A stretch of 64,000 nt of DNA from Psychrobacter sp. APC 3281 (GTDB taxonomy: Bacteria > Pseudomonadota > Gammaproteobacteria > Pseudomonadales > Moraxellaceae): assembly GCF_030407815.1 (NCBI RefSeq), contig NZ_JASDCS010000006.1, forward strand, positions 283,655 through 347,654, in the 5' to 3' direction. Positions within the stretch are counted from its first letter, which is position 1; each line of letters opens with the position of its first letter. Under the pieces are notes generated by a model. The model did no database searches, was not told the DNA's origin, and saw only the letters and a program-made list of their open reading frames with translations. Below, one piece after another: positions 56,591 to 64,000 of this stretch. The translations under genes were made by a program, and so were the position numbers.

Positions 56591-58186
56591 ATGAGCGTAG
56601 ATCCAAAGAAATTAAACAAAGAAGTTGCTAAGCGCCGCACCTTTGCCATTATCTCGCATCCCGATGCTGGTAAGACCACTATGACCGAAAAACTCCTGTT
56701 ATGGGGTCAAGCGATTCAGGTAGTGGGTGAAGTAAAAGGCCGTAAGACAGATCGTCATGCAACCTCAGATTGGATGAGTATGGAGCAAGAGCGTGGTATC
56801 TCGATTACGACGTCTGTCATGCAGTTTCCGTATAAAGACCATATGGTCAACCTACTAGACACCCCAGGTCACGCCGACTTTAGTGAAGATACTTACCGTA
56901 CTTTGACCGCAGTGGATAGTGCGCTGATGATGGTCGATGGTGCAAAAGGTGTCGAAGAACGAACCATCAAGCTGATGGAAGTGTGTCGTATGCGCGATAC
57001 ACCTATCATCTCATTCGTCAACAAGCTAGATCGTCAAATTCGTGAGCCGCTTGAGTTGCTTAGCGAAATCGAAGCAGTATTGAAAATCAAATGTATCCCA
57101 GTGACTTGGCCTATCGGTATGGGGCAAGACTTTATCGGCGTCTATCATTTGACTGAAAATAAAACTTACTTTTATGAAAAAGGTAATGGCGGCAAGATGA
57201 CGGTCTCTGAGACCCGAGAAGGCTACGATTATCCAGATATTCGTGAACGTCTAGGACAGCTAATGTTTGACGCTTTTGAAGAGTCGCTTGAGCTGGTACA
57301 GATGGCGCTAGAAGAGTTCAGTGTTGAAGCATTTTTGGCTGGCGAGATGACGCCAGTATTGTTTGGCACGGCATTGGGTAACTTTGGGGTAAACATGGTA
57401 CTTGATACCTTGGTCAAATATGCCCCGCCACCGAAAGCCCATCCAACGACTGAGCGTGAAGTATCAGCCACCGAGACAGATTTTACGGGCTTCGTTTTTA
57501 AAATTCAGGCCAATATGGATCCGCGTCATCGTGACCGTATTGCGTTCTTGCGAGTGTGCTCTGGTAAGTACGAGAAGGGTATGAAAATGAAGCATGTGCG
57601 TCTGGGTAAAGACGTACGTATTGCTGATGCGCTGACCTTTTTAGCAGGTGACCGCGAGGCACTAGAAGAAGCGTATCCGGGTGATATCATTGGTTTGCAT
57701 AACCATGGCACCATCTCCATCGGTGACAGCTTCACTGAAGGCGAAGAGTTGAGCTTTACCGGTATTCCGCATTTCGCCCCTGAACTGTTCCGCCGTGTGG
57801 TACTAAAAGATCCGCTTAAATCAAAAGCCCTGCAAAAAGGCCTACAGCAGTTGAGTGAAGAGGGTGCAACGCAGGTGTTTATGCCGCAGATTAATAATGA
57901 TTTGGTTTTGGGCGCGGTTGGTGTGCTACAGTTTGAAGTAGTCGCGCATCGTCTAAAAGAAGAGTATAAAGTTCAGTGTACCTTTGAGCCAGTATCGATA
58001 GCTACAGTACGCTGGATTCATTGCGATGATGAAGTAGCATTGGCGAAGTTCAAGAAAAAAGCCCATGACCAATTATCATTAGATGGTGGTGGTTATTTGA
58101 CTTACCTTGCGCCATCACGCGTCAATTTACAGCTGATGCAAGACCGCTATCCAGAAGTGACTTTTAGTAGCACTCGCGAACATTAA
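56591..58186 (+). CDS. prfC: Peptide chain release factor 3
   Basis: RF3 is the GTPase that recycles RF1/RF2 from the ribosome after peptide release. G1 is [16 protein letters not shown], followed by the G2-region [11 protein letters not shown]3 DTPGHADF, and G4 NKLD. Domains II and III follow, with the RF3-specific [15 protein letters not shown] linker seen here as [11 protein letters not shown]. The ATG at 56591 (MSVDPKK) is chosen over a TTG five codons earlier. The 531-residue length matches E. coli PrfC (529). It is monocistronic, with a terminator 50 bases after the stop. Confidence 0.96.
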   Translation: MSVDPKKLNKEVAKRRTFAIISHPDAGKTTMTEKLLLWGQAIQVVGEVKGRKTDRHATSDWMSMEQERGISITTSVMQFPYKDHMVNLLDTPGHADFSEDTYRTLTAVDSALMMVDGAKGVEERTIKLMEVCRMRDTPIISFVNKLDRQIREPLELLSEIEAVLKIKCIPVTWPIGMGQDFIGVYHLTENKTYFYEKGNGGKMTVSETREGYDYPDIRERLGQLMFDAFEESLELVQMALEEFSVEAFLAGEMTPVLFGTALGNFGVNMVLDTLVKYAPPPKAHPTTEREVSATETDFTGFVFKIQANMDPRHRDRIAFLRVCSGKYEKGMKMKHVRLGKDVRIADALTFLAGDREALEEAYPGDIIGLHNHGTISIGDSFTEGEELSFTGIPHFAPELFRRVVLKDPLKSKALQKGLQQLSEEGATQVFMPQINNDLVLGAVGVLQFEVVAHRLKEEYKVQCTFEPVSIATVRWIHCDDEVALAKFKKKAHDQLSLDGGGYLTYLAPSRVNLQLMQDRYPEVTFSSTREH

Positions 58187-58235
58187 ATTTATTTATACGC
58201 TTATTTTATTTATACGCTCATATCGTTTATTGATT

Positions 58236-58261
58236 AAGACACGCCAGCCGTGTCTTTTTTA
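58236..58261 (+). terminator. Terminator of prfC
   Basis: GACACG and CGTGTC form a short stem around CCAGC, followed by a run of T. A 13-base unit TTATTTATACGCT occurs twice just upstream (58190-58220). Confidence 0.75.
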
Positions 58262-58405
58262 TTGCCTGTGTTTACGACTCGAATAGTAAAAGTCAGACAA
58301 CCGTTTGCTTACATCACCTCAAAAACGTGAACAGTCTTCCTACAATACATTGCAATTGTTACGGTAGAATATTGAATGGCATTTTATATTTGTAAAAGAG
58401 GACAT

Positions 58406-59257
58406 ATGCACACTACGACTCAAACTGATGATAAATCTATATCGGCTAATCTATTTTCGATAAAGGTAAGCCAGAGACGTTCAATTGCTATGTTGACTGG
58501 CAGCCTATTGTTAAGTGCCGTTAGTATGTCGGTAAATGCAGGAAGCTTTCTTAGTAGCACTGAATATCTACCGTATCAACTACCCAGTAATATACAAGAG
58601 ACATGTGACAAGCGTGATAACTGTCCAGAGATTGAAGTTAAATATCTCAAAAGTAGTCAAAACTGGATAGATGAGATTGCCAATGCCCGTATCGATAACT
58701 TAGTCGTCAATAGTCAAATGACAGAGTCAGTACCTATCAAGGGTAAAAGCAGCGAAAAAGAAGTTACGGATGCTCTTGATAGCTTTGTGAGCTCGCAATT
58801 TCAAGATATGCCTGATGATGTGTCATGGGGTTATAGTCTGATGGTAGCGCCCAATTATCTAGGTCATGTCGATGACTTTGAGCTGTTTGAGATCAGCTCC
58901 TATGTTTATACTGGCGGTGCTCACGGCATGCCTTACAGCGAGTACCTAATATTTGATCCAAGTACCAAGAAGCAAGTCACGCTTGACGACATGCTTATCT
59001 CAGGTAAAAAACCTCGTTTTGAGGCGCTTGCCTATGATGCGTATAAAACGTGGGTTAAAACGGTTGCCGAAGACGTGAGCAGTTATGAGAAAAACTGGCC
59101 ATTTACGTTAAGCGATAATGTGACCTTGACAGATACAGGCGTTAGCATTCGTTATCAGCATTATTCTATCGGCCCATATGCTTACGGTATGCCTGTCCTT
59201 AATATCCCCTATAACAAGCTCGACAAAGTTATAAAACCTCACTTTATACCAAAGTAA
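58406..59257 (+). CDS. Exported DUF3298-type (RsiV-like) protein
   Basis: This 283-residue secreted or periplasmic protein has a long basic N-region and a signal core (AMLTGSLLLSAVSMSVNAG). The C-terminal half matches the DUF3298/RsiV fold: SSYVYTGGAHGMPYSEYLIFDPSTKKQVTLDDML, then a closing GPYAYGMPVLNIPYNKL. In RsiV this fold binds lysozyme, and similar proteins are found as envelope proteins. Two Cys near residue 65 (ETCDKRDNCPE) could form a disulfide. The start was set at the ATG of MHTTTQ, with AGAGGA before it. An FHA protein follows; no shared role is evident. Confidence 0.82.
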   Translation: MHTTTQTDDKSISANLFSIKVSQRRSIAMLTGSLLLSAVSMSVNAGSFLSSTEYLPYQLPSNIQETCDKRDNCPEIEVKYLKSSQNWIDEIANARIDNLVVNSQMTESVPIKGKSSEKEVTDALDSFVSSQFQDMPDDVSWGYSLMVAPNYLGHVDDFELFEISSYVYTGGAHGMPYSEYLIFDPSTKKQVTLDDMLISGKKPRFEALAYDAYKTWVKTVAEDVSSYEKNWPFTLSDNVTLTDTGVSIRYQHYSIGPYAYGMPVLNIPYNKLDKVIKPHFIPK

Positions 59258-59414
59258 ATACTGTATGGTGTTTGAGGAAAGTACTTAATAAACTGTGCTA
59301 GGCAAATATTATTAAAGAAATAGCGACAATACTTATCATAAATTGGCAGTAATATTTTAGAGTTATTATTTTTAGCATCATTGGATATTCAATAGAAAAA
59401 TAAGGAGTTATAAC

Positions 59415-60734
59415 ATGACAAACGAGACAGATAGTATGAATACGGCAGCAAGTACAACTTGGCAGCTGAATGCACTGACGGAAGCGCTAGGTGACCTGAC
59501 ACTGACAGTTAGTGATAGCTTATCTATAGGTCGTGGTAGTGATAACGACGTAGTGCTAGGTAGTAAGCAGGTTTCTCGCAACCATGCAGTGCTCAGTGTG
59601 CTAGATGGTCAGCTGTATGTGAAGGACTTAGATTCTTCTAACGGCACGTTTATCAATGAGCAACGTATTGCAGGCAATGAATCTAGTCATCTAAAAGCAA
59701 ACGATACGCTTGGCTTTGCAAGTTTTAGCTTTCAAGTACAAGCATCTGCTGCACCTATAACAATGTCGGAGAGTGACACGCTAGCGCCAGTAGTCACAGA
59801 AGAGCCAGTAGCAGATACACATGAGAATGTTGATGCTGCTGCCGTGACAGAAACTCCTGCTAGTGAGCCTGTGACTGAAGAGCAAATAGTTGAAGAAAGC
59901 GTTCTTGAAGAAAGTGCGAGCAAAGAAACTCTGATTGAAGAAGAGCCGATCATAGAGCAAACAGGCAACGAGCCAGTGATCAAAGAAACTGGCATCGAAG
60001 AAATGTTACCTGCTACAGATGATACTGTACCTGTAGAGCCTTTACCTGTAGATGCCGGCTCAGATATGACCGAAGAATCAGTAACCCCTACGCACGAAAC
60101 CGTTGAACCAGTTGTTGAAGAACCGGTTTTTGAAGAATCAGCTGTTGAAGAGGTAGCTACTGAAGAAGCCGTTGCTACAGAGCCAGTTGTCAAAGAAACA
60201 GGGATTGATGAAGTACTGTCTGACGCGGATGCGGCATCGCCTACGCCTGTAGAAGAAACGCCAGTTGCCACAGAAGGGGTAGATGACACATCTGTACCAA
60301 CAGCAACTGAAACAGAAGCTGTGACGTCTACAGAGTCATCACATGCAGCATCTACTGATAGCGCGCCAGTGGTAGAAGAGCAGCCAGCAGTGCATGAAGA
60401 GCCAGTAATGCATGAAAAGCCAGTAATGCATGAAGAGCCAGCAGTCCAAGACGAACACGACAAAACGACAAAAACAGAGTTACAAGAAGAAGCTGACCCT
60501 GAAGTTTTAAAAGCCAAACAAGCAGCTAGTGCCCAGTTTTCAGGCACGGCTAATTTAGGGCAGCCGCGCGATCTTGGTACCGAAGGCAATAATGCGATGG
60601 ATCAAGAAATCAGCAACCCTGCTCATGCAGGTCATGTAGAGAAAAAAGCGAGCGGCGGCTGGTTCATATGGGTATTTGTGACCATTCTAATTATCGGTTT
60701 GGCCTTATGGTTGTTTAATATGGGCGGTGCATAA
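59415..60734 (+). CDS. FHA-domain protein with acidic repeat linker and C-terminal TM anchor
   Basis: This 439-residue protein has three parts. The N-terminal FHA domain (about 25-115) reads LSIGRGSDNDVVL, QVSRNHAVLSV and LDSSNGTFINEQRI, all residues for phosphothreonine binding. A central region of about 270 residues is dominated by Glu, Val, Pro, Thr and Ala. It includes two copies of a KETGI-containing unit and three 6-residue EPVMHE-type repeats. The C-terminus holds one hydrophobic helix (WFIWVFVTILIIGLALWLF) and a 4-residue tail. No kinase gene is adjacent, so its phosphorylated partner is unknown. A GGAG site precedes the ATG. Confidence 0.85.
   Translation: MTNETDSMNTAASTTWQLNALTEALGDLTLTVSDSLSIGRGSDNDVVLGSKQVSRNHAVLSVLDGQLYVKDLDSSNGTFINEQRIAGNESSHLKANDTLGFASFSFQVQASAAPITMSESDTLAPVVTEEPVADTHENVDAAAVTETPASEPVTEEQIVEESVLEESASKETLIEEEPIIEQTGNEPVIKETGIEEMLPATDDTVPVEPLPVDAGSDMTEESVTPTHETVEPVVEEPVFEESAVEEVATEEAVATEPVVKETGIDEVLSDADAASPTPVEETPVATEGVDDTSVPTATETEAVTSTESSHAASTDSAPVVEEQPAVHEEPVMHEKPVMHEEPAVQDEHDKTTKTELQEEADPEVLKAKQAASAQFSGTANLGQPRDLGTEGNNAMDQEISNPAHAGHVEKKASGGWFIWVFVTILIIGLALWLFNMGGA
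60381..60452 (+). repeat. 18-base tandem repeat inside the FHA gene
   Basis: Four consecutive 18-base units of the form GAGCCAGTAATGCATGAA (first and last units diverged) encode (E/K)PVMHE repeats. In-frame length keeps the reading frame if copy number changes. Confidence 0.8.
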
Positions 60735-60909
60735 TTCAATTTTACACTAGGTCTTTGTCGTAATTTTTGACAGAGGCTCTTGTTATGCGTACCGTTTTTT
60801 AAACAAATGACTCATTATAGCGTCGATATTTTAGCGAATATTGGCGCTATATTTTATAGAGCAGCTTATAGTTTTGTTATTGCCTATAAGGTGCTAAGAG
60901 AGCGCTATT

Positions 60910-62406
60910 ATGATGACTTTTGAAGAATACCAAGCTTTTAGAGATAGAGGTTTTAGTCACGCACCGCTAGTAAAAAAGCGTCTGATGGATGCGCAGACTC
61001 CCGTATCTGTATTCTCCAAAGTACGTGATCTAAATGGCTCTGCCTATCTGTTTGAGTCTGTAGTAGGCGGTGAGCGCTGGGCACGATACTCCATGATTGG
61101 ATTGGGTAGTGATCTGATTTTACAGTACGCTGATGGCAATATGACGACTAAACGAAACGATCATATTGATATAGAGTCAGTAGAGAATCCCTTTGATTAC
61201 CTGCGTGAGCTGATGGCGCAGTATCATATGCCAACCGCTGAAGATGTGCCGACGATGCCGAGCTTTAGTGGCGGTCTAGTCGGTTACTTTGGATATGATA
61301 TGGTACGTGTTATTGAGCCAAGTGTCGGCTTATCTGATGCGGCCAATCCAATGTCGATGCCAGATATGTGGCTGATGCTTTCGATGAGCGTGATTGTATT
61401 TGATAATTTAGAGAATACGCTGGCAATCATCGTCTATGCTGATTGCCAGTCTGAGGATGGCTACAGTTCAGCTATTCGTGAGCTAGAGCAAATCGAGGAA
61501 AAGCTAGCAGAGCCATCAAACCTGCGCGCACCTGTAATGCCTACGCCTAAATTTATATCGCAAACAGGTGCCGAAAAATACTGTAGCGATGTCAATAAAA
61601 TAAAGGATTACATTGCTGCAGGTGACGTCATGCAGGTAGTGCCAGCGCAGCGATTGACAGCGGACTATACAGGCGACTCTCTAGCCGTCTATCGTGCGCT
61701 TCGCTACCTAAACCCATCACCGTATCTGTTCTTGGTGCATGGTTATACACTCGACGATCACAAACGCTTTGATATTATCGGTGCTTCTCCTGAAATCCTA
61801 TCCCGTATCGAAAATGGCAAAGTGACGGTAAGACCGCTAGCAGGGACACGGCAACGTGGCCAAGATGAGGCTGAAGACCTCGCGCTTGAGCAAGAGCTGC
61901 TCAATGATGAGAAGGAAACAGCCGAGCATTTGATGCTTATTGATTTGGGTCGCAATGATATTGGCCGCGTTTGCGAGTATGGCAGTGTCAAAGTCACAGA
62001 AAAGATGTTTATAGAGCGCTACTCACAAGTGATGCATATTGCATCTAATGTTGAGGGTGCGATACGAGCGGACAAAGATGCACTAGATGTATTTTGTGCT
62101 ACTTTCCCAGCTGGGACGCTATCGGGTGCACCCAAAATCCGGGCTATGCAAATTATCGATGAGATAGAACCAGTACGTCGAACGGTGTTTGGCGGTTCAG
62201 TAGGTTATTTAGGTTGGAATGGTAATATGGACACGGCCATTGCTATCCGTACTGCGGTGATGCGCCGTGGTGAGATACATATTCAAGCTGGAGCAGGGGT
62301 TGTTGCTGATTCTGTCCCAGAAAAAGAATGGGATGAAACCAATAAAAAAGCATTGGCATTAGTAAAAGCGGTAGAAATGGCCTGTAATGGCTTACGTATT
62401 CGCTAA
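60910..62406 (+). CDS. trpE: Anthranilate synthase component I
   Basis: TrpE makes anthranilate from chorismate with ammonia supplied by TrpG. The N-terminal tryptophan-binding region shows YLFESVVGGERWARYS. The C-terminal chorismate-binding core has RPLAGTRQRG, LLNDEKETAEHLMLIDLGRNDIGRV and PAGTLSGAPKIRAMQIIDE, typical of TrpE/PabB. TrpE is preferred over PabB for the MIGLGSD and F-E-S feedback segment and the 498-residue length. trpG is not in the window, so the trp genes are split. tRNA genes follow on the same strand, about 190 bases away. Confidence 0.93.
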   Translation: MMTFEEYQAFRDRGFSHAPLVKKRLMDAQTPVSVFSKVRDLNGSAYLFESVVGGERWARYSMIGLGSDLILQYADGNMTTKRNDHIDIESVENPFDYLRELMAQYHMPTAEDVPTMPSFSGGLVGYFGYDMVRVIEPSVGLSDAANPMSMPDMWLMLSMSVIVFDNLENTLAIIVYADCQSEDGYSSAIRELEQIEEKLAEPSNLRAPVMPTPKFISQTGAEKYCSDVNKIKDYIAAGDVMQVVPAQRLTADYTGDSLAVYRALRYLNPSPYLFLVHGYTLDDHKRFDIIGASPEILSRIENGKVTVRPLAGTRQRGQDEAEDLALEQELLNDEKETAEHLMLIDLGRNDIGRVCEYGSVKVTEKMFIERYSQVMHIASNVEGAIRADKDALDVFCATFPAGTLSGAPKIRAMQIIDEIEPVRRTVFGGSVGYLGWNGNMDTAIAIRTAVMRRGEIHIQAGAGVVADSVPEKEWDETNKKALALVKAVEMACNGLRIR

Positions 62407-62423
62407 TTAAATAGCCAGTGATG

Positions 62424-62475
62424 TGGCAAAAATAAAGGCTGCAAGTAAAAAGCCAATTTATTGCCATATTTTTAT
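62424..62475 (+). terminator. Probable terminator of trpE
   Basis: A compound hairpin: TGGCAA (62424) with TTGCCA (62461-62466), ATAAA with TTTAT, and an inner GGCT with AGCC. It is followed by TATTTTTATTT. Confidence 0.6.
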
Positions 62476-62548
62476 TTATAAAAAAACCAGCTTAATCAGT
62501 AACTTAAATATTTATATCAAATTAATTTAAAAAAAGATGAAAAAGTAC

Positions 62549-62576
62549 TTGCGCATCTCAAAAAATTTGATAGAAT
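62549..62576 (+). promoter_or_regulatory. Promoter of the tRNA cluster
   Basis: TTGCGC (62549-62554) and TAGAAT (62571-62576) are separated by 16 bases, 22 bases before the first tRNA. Spacing and sequence fit a sigma-70 promoter. Confidence 0.6.
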
Positions 62577-62598
62577 AGCCACCACTTTAAGAGAACAA

Positions 62599-62674
<76 letters not shown>

Positions 62675-62741
62675 TCTCTCTTAAAGTAGCTTTTTATGAA
62701 TTTGTCTTAAATGTAAGTCATTTTTGTTCAAAGCAATCTAA

Positions 62742-62825
62742 GGTGGGGTTGGGGAGCGGTCAAACCCAACAGACTGTAAATCTGTCGCGAAAGCTTCGAA
62801 GGTTCGAATCCTTCCCCCACCACCA
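62742..62825 (+). tRNA. tRNA-Tyr (anticodon GTA)
   Basis: Acceptor GGTGGGG pairs with CCCCACC. It has the long variable arm of class II tRNAs, a GTA anticodon in AGACTGTAAATCT, T-arm GGTTCGAATCC and an encoded CCA. Confidence 0.97.
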
Positions 62826-62909
62826 TATTTTCTAAAGTTTGTCATAGCGCCAAGCATACTCTCTATATCTCATAACTCTCGATTAGAGTTATCCTGAATA
62901 AGAGTAAAT

Positions 62910-62983
62910 GCGGGTGTGGTATAATGGTAACACCTTAGCCTTCCAAGCTAATGACGCGGGTTCGATTCCCGCCACCCGCTCCA
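62910..62983 (+). tRNA. tRNA-Gly (anticodon TCC)
   Basis: Acceptor GCGGGTG pairs with CACCCGC. The anticodon loop CTTCCAA carries TCC. T-arm GGTTCGATTCC and an encoded CCA. Confidence 0.97.
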
Positions 62984-63086
62984 TATATACAACATCGCAA
63001 AGCATAACAATAAATCATCACGAGAGTCAGTAATTATTGCTGCATCGTGATATTTTTTTTAGTGCAAATCAAAGGTTTTAACATAC

Positions 63087-63161
<75 letters not shown>

Positions 63162-63270
63162 TTTATTGTTTATACCTTTTATGCTTGTTTTGCTATTTAT
63201 ATAACTTTGCGTCGATATCGAAATTATAGAATATTGAAATATATAACAGTAGTGCGGTAGACAATGATTC

Positions 63271-63298
63271 AAAGGTAACACTGAGGTGTTGCCTTTTA
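63271..63298 (+). terminator. Terminator after the tRNA cluster
   Basis: AAAGGTAACAC and GTGTTGCCTTT form an 11-bp stem (one wobble) with loop TGAG, followed by a short T run. It would separate the tRNAs from the genes downstream. Confidence 0.65.
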
Positions 63299-63370
63299 GT
63301 GCTGTCAGTATATTAATAAATATTGGTTTTGATGGTCTTATATAGAGAAGACTAAAACTAATAGGTCAGT

Positions 63371-63688
63371 ATGCAGACGTTAATACATTATTTTTTGCAT
63401 TTTGGTTTTCCTCTTTTTATCGCGATTGCGTTTTTTAGAAAAGAGTGGAAAAAAGCATATCTGATTTTGCTTGCGACCATGTTGGTTGATATAGATCATC
63501 TGGTAGCAAACCCAATATTTCAGGCAAATAGATGTAGCATTAATTTTCATCCGTTACATACTTATTATGCGATGCTAGTGTATTTTGTTTTACTCTTTCT
63601 TCGTAAGCCTTTTAATATCATTGGAATTGGATTGCTATTCCATATGTTAACGGATTTTACGGATTGTTTGATGATGTCGGTCAGCTAA
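63371..63688 (+). CDS. Small membrane protein, DUF6122-like
   Basis: This 105-residue protein has three hydrophobic segments: FPLFIAIAFF, YLILLATMLV and YYAMLVYFVLLFL, with a final IIGIGLLFHML. Residues DIDHLVANPIF and HPLHTYY resemble the DUF6122 family of metal-dependent-hydrolase-like membrane proteins; the His and Asp residues could bind a metal. The match is by memory of the family pattern, not a search. It lies between the tRNA cluster and tuf, where E. coli has no gene. No strong ribosome binding site is seen before the ATG. Function unknown. Confidence 0.6.
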   Translation: MQTLIHYFLHFGFPLFIAIAFFRKEWKKAYLILLATMLVDIDHLVANPIFQANRCSINFHPLHTYYAMLVYFVLLFLRKPFNIIGIGLLFHMLTDFTDCLMMSVS

Positions 63689-63796
63689 TATCGCGACCTT
63701 GCATATCAAGATAATTATACGGTTATAAGAAAGGTTATAATCAATCGAGCTTTATATCTACTAGTTAGAGAGAAGTTGATTTCGATTGAGAGATGT

Positions 63797-63826
63797 ATGA
63801 CTATTTAAGACAAGTCAGCGTATAAT
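63797..63826 (+). promoter_or_regulatory. Candidate promoter of tuf
   Basis: ATGACT (63797-63802) and a perfect TATAAT (63821-63826) are 18 bases apart, about 140 bases before the tuf start. It would let tuf be transcribed apart from the tRNAs. Confidence 0.5.
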
Positions 63827-63966
63827 AACGGATACAAGAATTAGTTCGGAGCATTGTTTAAGCAGTGGTTCGTGCGGTTGATAGCTAGGTTTATGATGAT
63901 TTAATTCTATTATGAGCCATTAAACAGCTTTTTATTGATCATTCACCAAAAAAAGAGGAAATACCC

Positions 63967-64000
63967 ATGGCAAAGGCCAAGTTTGAACGTAACAAGCCAC
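63967..64000 (+). CDS. tuf: Elongation factor Tu, first codons only
   Basis: The frame starts MAKAKFERNKPH, the exact kind of N-terminus found in gammaproteobacterial EF-Tu, which delivers aminoacyl-tRNA to the ribosome. An AGAGGAAA site lies just before the ATG. The window ends after 34 bases, so only the start is visible. Position after tRNA Thr-Tyr-Gly-Thr matches tufB. Confidence 0.9.
   Translation, partial: MAKAKFERNKP

Noticed and set aside
59732..60589. 285-codon minus-strand frame, Ser/Thr-rich
   Set aside because: It is the antisense of the Glu/Val/Pro-rich FHA linker; composition follows from the complementary codons, and it has no ribosome binding site or domain.

Overview
The window looks like chromosomal DNA of a Psychrobacter-like gammaproteobacterium (Moraxellaceae). 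The basis is moderate-to-low G+C, housekeeping proteins of gammaproteobacterial type, and gene orders shared with Pseudomonas, Acinetobacter and E. coli: rlmD-relA next to a BarA/GacS kinase, metX-metW, ileS-lspA, and tRNA Thr-Tyr-Gly-Thr leading to tuf. The genus is inferred from gene content, not from a database match. I see no phage, insertion sequence, integron or CRISPR array.

Layout. 1-3075: typA (5' end missing), mscL and a small exported protein. 3366-15129: a stress and translation block on the minus strand (mutM, relA, rlmD, a PolB-like exonuclease, cysM), facing a large GacS/BarA-type hybrid kinase on the plus strand. 15353-17779: a crotonase-family enzyme and a Bcr/CflA-type drug transporter. 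18131-22646: a five-gene signalling cluster made of a solute-binding lipoprotein, a membrane CheA-like Hpt/ATPase kinase, a CheY-like receiver and two tandem CheX-like phosphatases. 23111-25157: rpsB-tsf. 25314-32434: lytic transglycosylase, LrgB/LrgA, HflX, PlsC, a Tas-like aldo/keto reductase and FkpB. 32618-39778: cold-shock/DUF1294 protein, lspA, ileS, a membrane thioredoxin and a GNAT-nitrilase fusion. 40316-45244: BLUF photoreceptor, a D-2-hydroxyglutarate dehydrogenase-like flavoprotein divergent from serA, and trhO. 45504-56384: Sel1 protein, metW-metX, hemH, two uncharacterised proteins, polA, ohr and an uncharacterised lipoprotein. 56591-62406: prfC, a DUF3298 protein, a tail-anchored FHA protein and trpE. 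62599-64000: four tRNA genes, a DUF6122-like protein and the first codons of tuf.

How the parts fit. relA, the GacS/BarA kinase, hflX, typA and prfC all bear on stress or translation control. serA probably makes D-2-hydroxyglutarate as a by-product that the divergent flavoprotein reoxidises. metX/metW and cysM serve sulfur amino-acid synthesis. The most unusual unit is the SBP-kinase-CheY-CheX-CheX cluster: it has chemotaxis-type phosphotransfer parts, but the window contains no CheW, methyl-accepting receptor, CheR/CheB or flagellar gene. The kinase carries its own membrane sensor and ATPase, so this looks like a self-contained phosphorelay with dedicated phosphatases. Several conserved enzymes (MutM, MetX, PolA, LspA, the GacS/BarA kinase) also carry hydrophilic low-complexity insertions or extensions, a recurrent trait across this window.
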